DNA of 64,000 bases, taken from positions 496,001-560,000 of the forward strand of contig NC_030995.1 of assembly GCF_000149955.1 (NCBI RefSeq). The letters run 5' to 3'. A model generated the notes under the pieces. It had not been told where the DNA came from. It ran no database searches and saw only the letters and a program-made list of their open reading frames with translations. Below, piece after piece: positions 35,285 through 47,800 of this stretch (positions are counted from its first letter, which is position 1; every line of letters begins with the position of its first letter). The position numbers and the translations under genes were made by a program. The stretch is from Fusarium oxysporum f. sp. lycopersici 4287 (taxonomy: Eukaryota > Ascomycota > Sordariomycetes > Hypocreales > Nectriaceae).

Positions 35285-37979
35285 ATGGAACGACCTCCTT
35301 CGCGGTCTTCTTATGGGAGAACCGCTTCTCGATCCTCAACAAGCACTACCAATACCAGAGCTACAATGCATACCGCCCATAGCGCTTTGTCTTCGTCTCA
35401 AGCTCCTGGGTCCCCCAATCTATCTCAATCACAACACTCACATCGACTGTACCATGCGACTTGTCAAAGACCAACCAGTACCATTCCCCGAACAACAACA
35501 CGGACGCCGCGCTTGACTCGAGAAGCTAGCAGCGAGTCAACACGACAAACCGTCATATCATCATTCCTTCAAGAGAAGCTTCAGCAGTCGCGCATGGCCG
35601 AGAGCGACCGATCGACGACATGGTCGCGCAGCACTGATGTGAACTCTTCAGGCGAATTTAGTCGTAGTCTCGGCTCTCCCATTAAGAATTTGGAGGCTGA
35701 TGGACATCGACCAAATTCTGCCGCTGGTAGTGAATCCAATAAAAAGAAGGGACTGGGGGTAAAGGATATGGAACAGGTAGGATAATCAATATGGCATACT
35801 GTTGGAGCTGGCTAACATGAAGCAGGTCATATCATCACTTCACAAGAAGAACTTTGACCTCAAACTAGAACTGTACCACCGCCGGGAACGACAGACGGCA
35901 TTAGAAGACAAGGTCGAAGCCCTTGAAGTGGAAAAGTCACGAGCTGAAGAGATGAACGACCACCTTTCGCAAGAGTTAGAGAAGCGCGATAAGGCAATTG
36001 AGGAGGCGGTCGCTATGATTGTGACTCTTGAAGCCAGACTTGAGCAATACGCCAAAGAACGTTCCATCATCGAGCAGATCGAAGCCGAAGGCCAATACGC
36101 CGCACCCACTTTCGACCCATGCTACGAAGATCCCAGACCCGCTACTCAATCGCCGGATATGATGAAGCAAATGGGAAGTGGCAAGGCCATTAATCGCATG
36201 CCGAGTTTCCTCTCCGACCACAGTGAGACAACCGAGAACCTGCGAAATGTCTATCTTGGCACCAGGGGTAGTATTCTCAGTCTTGCGCAAGTCCCTGAAG
36301 GCTCCAATGAAGCTGATAACGACCGGAACACAGCCCTGGGCAGTCCAAGCCTGAGCGTTTTGAGCGAGAGCTCTTTTGTCAGCGTGTATGGATCCAAAGA
36401 ACACGATAGCAGCGGCATGCAAGATGTGGACGAGCCTCTTGCTCTTGATGGTGCTGATAGTCTTCCAGCTAAAGCTAGTACTATCAATAGGCCAAAGACG
36501 GCCTTTGTCAAGTCGCATGCCTCACCTAACAGATCAACTCGATCGAACTCTCTCTCGACTCGTCAAGCGCAGTTTGATTCGATCAATAACGTAATCGAGT
36601 ACAACTCTCCTGCGCGAAAGAGTGACCGAAGCTACGCTTCGAAGAAGGTGGAAGAACGACCTCAAGGTCGGGATAAGGATGGAGCCGATGTGTTCACTGG
36701 CCGTTCTGCCATGTCTGTTAACCATCGACGCACGAAGGAGGAGAAGCGTGAATCGCTTCGAAGAGTCATCACGGATGCTCCTGGTGGTGTCAGGCTACAT
36801 GATCAAAATCTGCCACCAACGCCAGACACCATTTCTACGTCTACCTTGCGACGGTTCCAGAATTCCAGCGACACGTTGTCCAAGCATCCCACAATGCAAC
36901 GGAGCCACGGTGCTCTTTCGGAGACATCTGAAAATGAAGGAAGTATGGGAATGCACTCGGGTGTTCAACTACAGGAACCCATGCGTGCAGTCAAGGCTTC
37001 GGCTCATATCATCGATCTGAACAACAGAGCTTACGCCGAGAACCGGGGAAGGTCTATCCAGCGTCCCCGGTCCGCTGACGAAACTACCATATCGAACCGA
37101 CGAGGAAATGATTGGGATACCGACACCGACGATTCAGACGTGGATTCCCTAGATTCGAGCCTCGATATCTGGATGCGCGAAAGCGCCAAGCCTAACAAGA
37201 ACGGTGGACGAACCTCGCCTGATCTGTTCAGCTTTCCTTCAAGCGCGACTAAGGGCGGCTGGTCGATGGAAGCCATGTACGGCGCTGGAGGTGCAAGCAT
37301 AGGCACCGATTCTGAAATGATTAGAAACCTGTTCCCTGTCCAGCAGGAACTCTTCTCGGCCTCACTACCTCCACCACCTCCCAATAGGCGATCGAGTCTG
37401 AATGCTCAGACAGTAGCACAGCTTAAGATCTCGAACCCGAGTCGTCCACCTGCCAATCCGAAAGCCTCTAAACCAGGCCGTAAGAAGGGACATCAGAGGA
37501 GGAACAGCGACGACATCCAGATGAGAGCAGAAATGCAGGCTCAAGCACCGCCTGCCGGGGAACAGAAAAAGAACCATTATCCACCCATTTCAGGCCAGCC
37601 AGCTCAGAACAAGTTCGCAAAGTTCTTCCGCCGATCGTCAACTACTGCCCCATCCCCCACTCCAACGTCGGAGACTGGACCTACTGAACCACCAAGCAAT
37701 GGACTCTCAAGCGTTAATGGCGCATCAGGACTTCCACCATGGATCAGCCGAACAGGCGTGGCAGACGAGGATCGCGACAGTGCGACACCACCACCAATCA
37801 TGCGAAGCTCTCGCCATGGTCGACATGCATCGGTCGACGTGGGTGACGACTCGATCATGAGCCAGGAGCCAGGTACCCCAGGTACACCAAGGATGGACAG
37901 GGATACTTCAGAGCAAGTAGATAGCCCAAGAGCGGGAGGCAAGAGAAGGTGGTTCGGTCTTAAAAATAAACAAGGCTAG
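35285..37979 (+). CDS. Cnn_1N (centrosomin motif 1) microtubule-organising-centre protein
   Basis: Exon 1 (35285-35776) and exon 2 (35826-37979) join to 881 residues; the 49-bp intron has branch GGCTAAC and acceptor AAGCAG. Residues 1-158 are Ser/Thr/Arg-rich and disordered. The centrosomin N-terminal motif follows at about 159-185 (KDMEQVISSLHKKNFDLKLELYHRRE), the segment that binds and activates gamma-tubulin ring complexes in Mto1/centrosomin relatives. A coiled coil continues to about 250. The rest is long, disordered and Ser-rich, with PPPPP and basic patches. By family it should act at spindle-pole bodies or septal microtubule-organising centres. It lacks the very long coiled coils of large centrosomins. 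ApsB/Mto1 kinship is likely but not settled. Confidence 0.88.
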
Positions 37980-38493
37980 GAGATTTGGATTTATCATGGC
38001 ATTCAATTTGCATACACTGGATTTCTTAGCGGGGCGTCAGAATGCTCACACGCACCACAGCCGAGTGTTGGTATGGAGTATCACAGGCACAACACAACCA
38101 GGCGTTGGATTTTCTTTCTCGTAACATGGGCACTGCGGTTTGTTTTCTTTGGCGGATGGATTGGGTGGCTCAGGCAATGGATAAGGGGCGTATCTCGGCA
38201 TTAGCTAAATCATGATAGCTTGGGAGCATCAAAGCGAGTTTAGCATAGATTGACAGAATCAATTCACACATTCAATGAAGGCGGCGCATGTCACATGTTA
38301 TGAGGAGCAAAGATTGAGTTAACCGAACAGTATTGAGTTCGTTCCGTTTCGCCTTGCTAATGCTAGCAGTTCATCATTCGTGTCTCCGTCAGAATGCCTC
38401 CCTTATGTTCGGCCGTGGTAAAACTTGTGTACGAGAAGAGAAAGTCGTTGAGTCGTCCCAAAAGTCGTGATCTCATGAAAAGAGTGTTGGTAT
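37980..38493. other. convergent intergenic region
   Basis: It contains the 3' ends of the Cnn_1N gene (+) and the small secreted protein gene (-). No other feature is seen. Confidence 0.4.
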
Positions 38494-38897
38494 TTAAGCG
38501 AAAACCCAAGTTCCCTTGCCGCGTCCAATGTCCTTGGGTCCGATAGCCTGCTCAAAGGCAGCAGGTGAGACGTCGAGGTCGGTGTCCTTGCAGGCCTCGC
38601 AGCGGCTGTACCACACATGTCAGTAGAGTTCTTGAAGAGGGAATTGGGGGGAGAAACTTACTCGACGACAGTGAGGGTCACGGTACCAGCATCGCCCTGG
38701 AGGGTGATGGTCTTGCCGCAGACATCCTGAGTGTCGTAGAGGTTGGCACCAACGGCAGCGACCATGTCGTCGACGCCGTGGGTTCCAGCGCAGGCGCCCT
38801 TGCCGGGGGTGTAGAAGGTGATGTCGCCCTCGGTGCGCTTGACAGCTGGAGCTGCGAAGACGAGGGGAAGAGCGAAGAGGAAGAGCTTGGAGAACAT
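38494..38897 (-). CDS. small secreted double-psi beta-barrel (RlpA/expansin-like) protein
   Basis: Exon 1 (38897-38662) and exon 2 (38605-38494) join in frame to 115 residues; the 56-bp intron has donor GTAAGT and acceptor GTACAG. Residues 1-16 are a signal peptide (MFSKLFLFALPLVFAA), followed by a likely KR processing site. The rest is one RlpA-like barrel: GDITFYTPGKGACAG, then GANLYDTQDVCGKTITL, TVTLTVVDRCEACKDTDLDVSPAAFEQ and a GTWVF ending. Four cysteines can form two disulfides. The catalytic-type Asp of the family is seen in DLDVS. Such proteins are secreted to the wall or host apoplast, with roles in wall loosening or protease inhibition known for some relatives. The substrate here is unknown. 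A TATA box precedes it. Confidence 0.88.
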
Positions 38898-39033
38898 CTT
38901 GAAAAGAGTGTTGAGCTTGTGGTTTGTTGTAGTGTAGAGAGTGTGATGTGTGCTAAGGGAATGTAATGTGCTTGAAGGAGTGGAAGTTGTTGATGATGAG
39001 GGAGAAGGGAAAGTCAGCAGAGGAACGAGAGAG

Positions 39034-39046
39034 GTCTTATATAGTT
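39034..39046 (-). promoter_or_regulatory. TATA box of the small secreted protein gene
   Basis: Reverse-strand ACTATATAAGAC lies about 140-150 bp upstream of ATG 38897, a plausible distance once the leader is counted. Assigned by motif and position. Confidence 0.45.
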
Positions 39047-41197
39047 GGAGATTTGGTGGAGAGACAGTGATTCACTGCCCTCCCCTCTCTATTGTGTTGG
39101 TAGAGGAACAATAGCAATTTCTTCACATACCGCAGCGCGCGGTGGTTCATTCGAACAACTGGCAGTGATTCACTGCAGCAGATTTAGTCTACGGAGGGAG
39201 TTATGCGTGCAATTGGATTGTGAGTTTCTGGGGAAGTGTTTCACATTGTGGTTGTGGGGATGCGTCAATGTGATGCTGTGTTACGGTGTTGACGTTGACG
39301 TGTGGGGAGGTTTGTGATGAAGAGGGGATGGAGAGGAAAGAAGATGATCGGGGTTTGTGATTTGTGAATGGGGATAAGAGTGCTGTAATGTGAGTTGGCT
39401 TTGGAGTGGCGATGTTGTGATGCTGATGTTTGTGAGAGTGATGCTACTCTAGCTGTGTTTCTCAGACTGGAGGCTGAACCACTTCGTATTATGGACGGAG
39501 AAATTGCAGTGCTACATTGAATAGAGCTTTGGATTCATGAAGCAGAGTACATACAAACTTCTCAATGCTCCAAAAGCTATCTTTCGCCATCAGACGATTG
39601 GTCCAATCCCTCTTCTGCCACCAAGTCCCGATCCGAGTTCCTAGCTACACTGCTATACATCAAAAGGCCACTTGGACGTAGTGGTGGTAGGTAAGACTCC
39701 CTTATTCAACTTCACCGTGAAGAATACGACACGATTGACGCGCGGACAGGTGACAGCAACACTCATCGACGAAGTCATTATACGAAGCGAGCAGTAGCTC
39801 CAGGTGATGACCACAATGCCTCCGACTTCTGGGGCGACTTCCACAGCATATACTCTGCCAGAGACAGCAGAGCTTACTGTTGGTGATTGCAGTCGCGGTG
39901 CTGCGTTGAACAAAGGGACTTGGAAAGCTGTTCGAGCCTTATTTGCGGATTGAAATGTGGTGCGAGAAAGGACTTGATATTGTCTGACAGAGGGAGAAAA
40001 GGGTCACTCGAAAAGACCTGAGGGAACGTGGGAACGATCGAAGGCTTGTTCGGGGTAGTGTGTGTGTTGAGATGTTCCAGATCCTTGTAAAAGCACACTC
40101 CTTGACTTCTCATTTTGAGATACTGGGGAAACTGATATAACAATAGCTCATGGCTTGCCACGCTTTCTACTATTGCATTCACACATCTCGAAGAGCTTCC
40201 CCTTCGTGTTGGCTGGATACTCTAAATTGGGCCTCGGTCCCTGGCATTAGATCCTCGCACAAGAAAGCTGTGTAACACTACTGCTTGCTCGCTCAGCTAA
40301 TCAGATCAGAGAAACAAGGAAGTTATTTTAACCACGAAAACGGGATGCAGATGGACTCGAGCTGAGTATACATGCGTGAAACGAGAATAGACAACCCAGT
40401 GACACAACTGTGAATGCTTGGAAGTGCCAGAAGGCTCTACATCTCTACGTTGAGGGTGAGAATGCACTCATAAACGAGCCTGCAATGTTCAAACAAATAT
40501 TCCTTCTAATGAGTCCTGGAATTTTGAGTTCTCTATTGTCTTCTAAATGCCATAAAGTGAGAAGTAGGGAGAGAACGTGGTCTGAGTTGTCTCAGGAGAG
40601 AAGACGGGAAGTGTTGGTGGTACAATTGCTGACACGCGTGGTTGTGCTACACGAAACTGGGGTTGGTGTCGCTGTATTGGAGGGCCTCAGGGGGCAATCG
40701 GAGCATCGCGGTACGCGTTGTTTGTTTCTTTTTACGGAAACAGAGAGCTCGAGATATGCTAGCACAGTGTGATTCACGCAATTTAAGTCTTGAGTTGACA
40801 GAGTATGTTGTCGACGGTGAGGTTTGTTTGTATGCTTTTGAGGGGTGATTGCCATCAATGTCAATGGTGATATTGGATCCCAATCTGAATACTGCAGTGG
40901 TGAGGTCCTGAAGACCCTTTCGAGCCGTTTGGGGAAAACCGTGTACTTGAAACATACTTAACCCCGGCGCAGAGCTCTTGAACTCCTTGCAATCGCATCC
41001 CGTTATGCATGGATCATTTCCGTTTCCACCTCGTAAAGAAGCAGCCTCAACATGCTCAGACCATGCGAAACGGCCGAGAATGAGACATCTCGGGTTCTCA
41101 ACAACGGTCAACAGCTAAACCTCCGAGCTTATAAGGCCCTCGACCTCCCTATGGAAGATGTCTCAATGGCAGAGCTCATCAGCTTCATCTTCTCGCC
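39047..41197. other. intergenic region, about 2.1 kb
   Basis: No intact gene is supported. On the + strand at 39666-39953 a protein-like frame of 95 codons carries one internal TAG (39795) and ends TGA; it may be a gene relic. Upstream of 41198 lies the promoter of the FAD-linked oxidase. Confidence 0.4.
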
Positions 41198-42788
41198 ATG
41201 ATGGTGTCCTTCCTCCTCATCTGCCTCCAGGCAGCTCTTGCTCTTGCAGCCTCCACTTCACCGGCCAACACATCAACTGCTCTGAACAACTGTCTCGCCT
41301 CCAAGAAAGTTCCTTACATCCGCCCTAACTCACCCCAATGGACCCAAGAAGTCAGACCTTACAACCTTCGTCTGGCCTACACTCCTGCTGCAATTGCCCT
41401 CCCTACTACTGTTGATCATGTCCAAGATGCCGTCAAGTGCGGTAATCAGTACCAGGTGCGAGTCAGCGCCAAGAGTGGCGGCCATAGCTATGGCTCTTTC
41501 GGCTACGGAGGCGAGAATGGCCACCTAGTTATCGTGCTGGATTCTATGGACCAGGTTACGTTGAACAAGTACATGAGTTGTAACATCCAGGCTGGTGCTC
41601 GGCTTGGACATGTTGCTTCGGAGTTGTATAAGCTTGGTCAGAGAGCTATACCCCATGGAAGCTGCCCAGGGTACGAAACGCACCTTCATCAAGCACGCCC
41701 ACAGACTAACAGAGATAGTGTTGGTATTGCAGGTCATGCCCTTCACGGAGGCTATGGATTCGCCTCACGAACCTACGGTCTCACACTCGACACTTTTATC
41801 GGCGCAACCGTGATTCTTGCCAACGAACACGAACATACGCTGCAGATGGTGAAGGGGGAGATAACCAACTCATGTGGGCTCTTCGCGGCGCGGGATCTTC
41901 TTACGGGATCGTGGTTGAACTCGATTTCCAAACGATCAAAGCACCTGACACAGTTACGCCGTTCAGCATCGAACTGGACTGGAATGAGAATCAAGCTGTC
42001 GAGGGACTGATTGCGTTCCAGAAGTTTGCTGTGACCGCACCAAAGCAGCTGAATATGCAGATCTACATTGGACCATCAGGGCTCACTATTCAGGGTGTTT
42101 ACTATGGAACTAGGGCGGCTTTGAATACTGCGCTTAAGCCTTTTCTTGGAGATATAAAAGCACAGATTTCTGCCTCGAGCACTGGGGGCTGGATTGAGGG
42201 ATTGAAGGCCTATGCTAACGGCCAGAACCTCGATCAGAGACGTCCATACAGCCAGGTCAGTATTTGCACTTATACTCACCAGGTTCAGCACTAACAGTCT
42301 CATAGCACAGTACATTCTACAGCACAAGTCTCATGACTAAAGCCCTCACCCGATCTCAAGTCAAGTCCTTCGTCAGAGCGCTCCTCGACAACATCAAGGA
42401 CTCCGACGCCCGGCACTCATGGTACATCCTCATCGATCTCTTCGGCGGTCCCAAATCCGCCATAACAACAGCCGGCTCCACCAACAGCGCATTCCCCCAT
42501 CGCGACAAACTTCTCCTCTTCCAGTTCTCCGACCACGGAAACTACGCTTCTCATGCAAACAACGGCTTCACGTTGCTGAAGAGATTCAGAGAGAGTATCA
42601 CCAAGACCATGGATGATTCAGATTGGGGAATGTATGCGAATTACTTGGATACTCAGTTGGAGAATCAGGAGGCGGTTGAGCAGTACTATGAGTTGAGCTT
42701 GGGAAGATTGAGGGAGCTTAAGAGAGCGTATGACCGGAATGATATGTTCTGGAACCCGCAGGGTATTCGACCTGCAACGAGAGGCTGA
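41198..42788 (+). CDS. secreted FAD-linked (berberine-bridge-type) oxidase, frame broken near 41824
   Basis: Exons are 41198-41670, 41719-42255 and 42306-42788, with introns of 48 and 50 bp (branch sites GACTAAC and CACTAAC). A signal peptide (MMVSFLLICLQAALALAAS) starts it. The FAD_binding_4 domain has GGHSYG (His96) and HGSCPGVGIAGHALHGGYG (Cys156), the two residues that bind FAD covalently in berberine-bridge enzymes. The BBE tail ends near FWNPQGIRP, as expected. The exon lengths add to 1493 bases, one short of a multiple of three. The frame shifts at about 41821-41826, just after TVILAN; the downstream frame then reads LMWALRGAGSSYGIV. A missing G there would make about 497 residues. This is therefore a recent pseudogene, a strain-specific null or a base-call error. 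The substrate is unknown; such enzymes oxidise sugars or secondary metabolites. Confidence 0.8.
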
Positions 42789-43530
42789 GAAGATCACGGG
42801 CGTAGTGTAGTGTAGTGTCGTGGAGGAGACCGGCATTACCATTCTTTTGTATATAGCTTCATCTCTACTTAGTCAAATAGCCAGAAAAGTACCGCATTGG
42901 ACCCAGTATCAGATGTGGATGGATGTTCTTGCTGCAGCAGTACTTCTTGAGATGAGCACCGCATTGGCGATTGGTGGCACTGAATTCGATGCAGTAAGGT
43001 AGACGCTCTTCTAGACGCATGTCGCTCGTAACTGAGCTTCGGCCCTGATACAGACTTTCAGGGGTAGTATAGGGGAAGTTTGCATGGTCTCTCACCAATG
43101 CCTTCTCATTCGAGGCACTCGAGACAACTTCCCCCACATCCATGGTCTAACGAGAATTAGGAGTCCAATCCTAGGTATCTCAGTCAAGACCTCAAGGCCT
43201 ATTTGATCGAGAAGATACTCCAAAGTCAGAACTGCCGCCAACGTTCTGCGACCTTTGAAGCGCATCATGAACCTTCTTCAACGTTTGCCACATGGCGGCC
43301 CTACCCCTTCCGAAAAAGGTTCACAGGATATCTACTTTTCTTATAGAACTTGAAAAGAGCCATATTGTTCAATAGAGTTAAATTTTAGGTCCATTGTGTT
43401 GTAATCGACTGAGATGGAACTGCTTACAGGGAGTGAGACGAACTCCATGGCTTTCGCCTGGCGAATTCCCATTTCTGTCATGTGAGATCTCCAAGATCAA
43501 CCCACAGGGACTCTACCTTGATGTCTTATA

Positions 43531-43573
<43 letters not shown>

Positions 43574-43574
43574 G
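43531..43574. repeat. (TTG)n microsatellite
   Basis: Forty-four bases of uninterrupted TGT/TTG triplet, nearly 15 units. A triplet period is usual for repeats tolerated in coding sequence, but no supported gene covers it. Confidence 0.9.
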
Positions 43575-43587
43575 GTGTTGTTGCACC

Positions 43588-43629
43588 TGAAGCAACAGAA
43601 GCAACAGAAGCAACAGAAGCAACAGAAGC
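43588..43629. repeat. 9-bp tandem repeat (GAAGCAACA)
   Basis: Four to five copies of GAAGCAACA follow the TTG tract almost directly, then interrupted CAG and TTG triplets to about 43712. The whole block has a triplet period on both strands. Confidence 0.85.
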
Positions 43630-44833
43630 TTTTGGCATGGCAGTAGTGTTGGTGCAGCAGCAGCAGTTATTGCTGTTGTTGCTTCTGCTGGTGTTGGTGT
43701 TGTTGTTGCTGCTTCCTTAGAGGCTATAGACACAGTTGCCGTAGGGTGCAAGAAGATCGCCAGAAAGGGCATCGGGAGGAACAACACATTTAGCAAACGG
43801 GCTCTTGCCCGCCTTGCTTTTCTCATAGGCCATGTCTTCAGCGCCTCGAATGATCGGGAGTCGACTGTCAACTTGCACGACATGCAACATGTTGGGTTGA
43901 GCATGCGAGGCATCTTTTTGGCTAGGACAGCGAGACCAAGCCCACGACGAAGAGACCGTGAAAGGCCAGAGGTTTACCTGTAGTTGCCCGACGGATAAAT
44001 GATGGTTGAGCTGTCCAGGCTGATGAACCAAAGGAAGATGACCCAGGCAGTGTCCCTTCCTCACGTTGTCAACAAAACACAAAGCACCACAACAACACAA
44101 TATCGTGAAAACACCAAACAAGGGCACAGAGGATCCCAGCGCAGAACGTATACGAAAGGGCAAAGTGGTCACGTAATCAGGCACAAGGGATCTCTACCCA
44201 GCTACTCAATCACTTGTTTACAGACTGCGGATCTATCACAAATTGATGTAAACGCCGTCTCAAGAATCATCTCTGGCTATTAGACCACGCCAAAGCTCAT
44301 GAAACCTCTTCCGTACGGTATCTCGCAGTATATGATTGTCTAAACGCCTGTCTGGCCTAGGTTATGCTCCTTGCAGAACGGCGAAGTAAAGGTTGGAGCG
44401 CTTTCAATGAACAAATTCACCACCGACCTGTTACACTGGTTGATCTACAAAGGGCATCTGCTGTGTTATTACTCACGTCTACCACCATCGGGTATGAGTG
44501 TGCGACCTTGTATACAACAAGGCTTGGAGTCATTTAGTGAACTGACTATTGCTCAGGCGCCCGTTCAATCGAGTTCTGGGGGGGTTGGTACTTTGCGCTT
44601 ATGCTGGGCAGTTCTGAGTTGACAGCGACGTTGCAAGACCTAAGCAGAATGACAGAATGCCTCTGGTGACCAGTCTGCTCACCACTGCATTTCAACGTAT
44701 TTGCATTCGTAATTGACAGCTGCGTAGCGGTATCAACATCACACCAACATCACAAACTCGACTTCAATCATTCCACATCTTCTATTACACATCTATCATA
44801 AACAAGTACACATAATTCATCTCGTATATACAT

Positions 44834-47800
44834 CTAGTTATTTTCAATCATCGTCTTCAACTCGGCAAACTTGACCGGCTTCGGCAGAAACAGGTCCACG
44901 CCCGCCGACATGGCATCCAGCCTCGCATCCGCGCTCGCCAGCCCCGTCAGCGCAAACACCGTCGTCCGCGGAACCTTGTACTCCGCCTCGAGCTTGCGGA
45001 TCCTCTTTGTAGCCTCGACGCCGTTCATGACAGGCATGCTGATGTCCATTAGTATGTAGTCGAAGTGCTTCTTGACGAGTGTCCCCGGTTCTGCGTCGCC
45101 GATTGTCGATTTTTTAAACGTCTCGACCGCTTCTTCTCCGTTCTCGGCTTCTTCGTAGGAGAAGCCGCATTTCTTCATGAACATTGTTAGAAGGTTGAGG
45201 TTGATCTTGTTGTCGTCGACGAGTAGAACGTGTGCCTTGCTTGGCATTTCTGGTTTCTTTTGTTTTCGTGTGTCTTGTGAAGACTTATTGTTCACCTCCT
45301 TCCTGAAGTCTTCATTACTCTCCTTCTTTTCGTTATTCTGGCCATTGTTTCGACTGTCGTGTTTGGTTCGGCCTTGTTCTTCTTTTCCTTGTGGTAATGG
45401 TGAAGTGGTAGTTTCCGACCAATCCGGCTTATTGCCTTTATCTTGGTGCAATTTCGAGTTCATCTGTTCTGTTGCGTCCGCTCTGTCTGGAGTATCCTGC
45501 TCTGTTGGCGTTTTGCCGTCTGTCTGCGCACTCTGGATCAGGTTTCTGTTATCATCGTCATCTCTGGCTTCCTCAATCCTGTTTAAGCATCGACTGAATA
45601 CTTGTGCGAGTTTTCTGGGGCCACATCTAAGAACGCGTTAGTATCCGTGTAGAATTGCGCGCGGGCATGACTTACGGTTGTGGAATAACTTCAACCACAT
45701 CTGATAATCTGGCCAAGGCCTTAGTCTGAGCTCTCGATATTTTTGCCGCTTCCTCTTCATTCAGACTGATGATGATGATGGGTGCTTTCTTATTGCGACG
45801 GCCGTCTATCGCAGTCTCCTCAAAACGCTTTTCGAGAGTTTTCGCGGATGGTGGTTCACAATAGAGATAGAAATCGGCATTGGGAACATCCGTGTCTACC
45901 TCTCTTGCAGCCTTCATGTTGAACCAACTTGAGAAGATTTCCATCAAGGCTTCGTTGCGCACCTCGACTTGTTTAGTAATGGTTTTCGAATGGAAGTCCT
46001 CGCTCGCTTCCAAGAGCACCAAAGACCTTCCCCGAAGTTGTTCGACCATGGAAGCCATAGGCTCTTCCGGTTTAGGGTTCTCTTCAGGAACCGGCTCGAG
46101 ACGGAGTCGGACTTCAATTTCAGTACCCTTATCCTGTTCCGACTTAACCTCGAGCGTTCCTCCAAGTGAATCCACAATCTGTTTAACAATGCTCAAGCCC
46201 AGACCGGTGCCAGGTTGGAAGGAATCTTCCTGGCTGAAAGGAACAAATAGGCGGTTCTGTTGAAAGTCCTCCGACATTCCCTTTCCAGTATCCGTGACTC
46301 GAATCAGGACATCTATTCTAGAATCGCCACTGATCTCTTGCGCCCGCACCGAGACAAGTACGAAACCCAGCGCTGTGTACTTGAGAGCGTTACCGAACAG
46401 ATTCATGACAATCCTTCGAAGGGCGCCAGGCTGTGTCTTGACCATCCATGATGCCCTCGGGCTAATATCCAGAAGGATCGATACAGGATGATCGGTTCCT
46501 GGCTCTGGGGCTCCTTGGCTATCTTTGCCGCCCAATACTGCATCATCTTGACTCAGTTGCTTTCTGGGGAGCTTTTTAAAGTTGTGACCAGTTGCCACAG
46601 CGTCGACAACTTCTTCGACAAGAACGGACAGGTCTACTGACGCTGTCATGTTTAGACTCTCCATCGAATCAGAAGAGAGACTAATGATCTTGTTGTGCTT
46701 TGCGCCCTTTCTCAACTGTCCGCTGCCGAGATTGTTTATCTTGCTGAAGTCAAGAACGTGGTTCAAAGTATCGAGGAGTGTCTTGCCACAAGTTGCGATC
46801 GAATTGACAAGGCCGACTTCATACGAGTCGGTTACTGCATCTTTGAGGAACTCAGCGGCACCCAAGATACCATGTAGCGGACTTCGTAACTCGTGACTCA
46901 TGCTTGCGATGAATGTGGTCTTTGCTGCTTCGTTCTTTCGTGTGTTTATTCGCCCGACTTGACTTGTAATACTGTTGCCGAAGGCTCGTAGATAGGAAAG
47001 GTCCTCGTCCAAGTTCATCATGCGACCTGGCACTGAGGTCCAAAGAAAACACCCACCAACGAGCTTATCTTCGACATAATCGAACAATGGTAGGAAGACA
47101 ACCGCCTTTGCCCCAGGAATCTTCTTAAGGAGTTCTTTGTGGTCAATCTTTTCTTTACGTCGCTTGCTTTTTCCTCCAGCGGGAGCAGGGCTACCATCAC
47201 TCGCACTATCGTCATCGGAAGAAAGACCGGCTCCTTCTTCTGTAAACGTAAACGTCTTTCCTTTTGGAAATAGGGAGAAGTATCTCTCCAGAGTTCCAAT
47301 AGAGAACGATGGGCCCTGCTCGAGGTCCAAGGGCTTGCTCTTGTCGGCTAACGAGTAAGCAAGAAGTTTGCATGGCCTTGACAGCGGTGATGTCTCGGAA
47401 TCAGAGCTCTCTGTGCTGAAGGCATCGGGCTCTGCAGCGATTTGCGTCGGCAGTCCATCAGCGTTCGTGGCACCACCCTGTTCTATCTGTACCGCTCGGG
47501 TTAGGTGCTGAACGTTGGAGGCTGTGGCGCCGAAGAGCACAACTCCATCAGCGAGGATTGCAGATCGTAGGTTATCGGCCGCTCGGTGGTACATCCTTGA
47601 TAAACCGTCCGTCTGTGGCTTGTGCTTGCGAGGCGGCGATGTAGGTTTTTGAGCTCGTTGATTGGAGTCAGGATCGACCTTGCGCATAGTGTTGTGCAAG
47701 GAGGAACGTCTAGTCGCCGTGATAGTCATGCCTGGTGGTCGTTTAATCGAGGGTCTTTGGGGCTGATCCTCCTTTGACAGTATCGGGTCGTCACTTGAGC

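Larger units (their letters stand above)
42789..44833. other. intergenic region, about 2 kb
   Basis: It lies between the oxidase gene and the 3' end of the histidine kinase gene (-). It contains the triplet and 9-bp repeats described separately. Long open frames near 43.4-43.9 kb result from those repeats and are not called. Confidence 0.45.

Noticed and set aside
43394..43913. Poly-Leu, poly-Val and poly-Gln open frames on both strands
   Set aside because: Their length is due to the triplet repeats, not to a gene.
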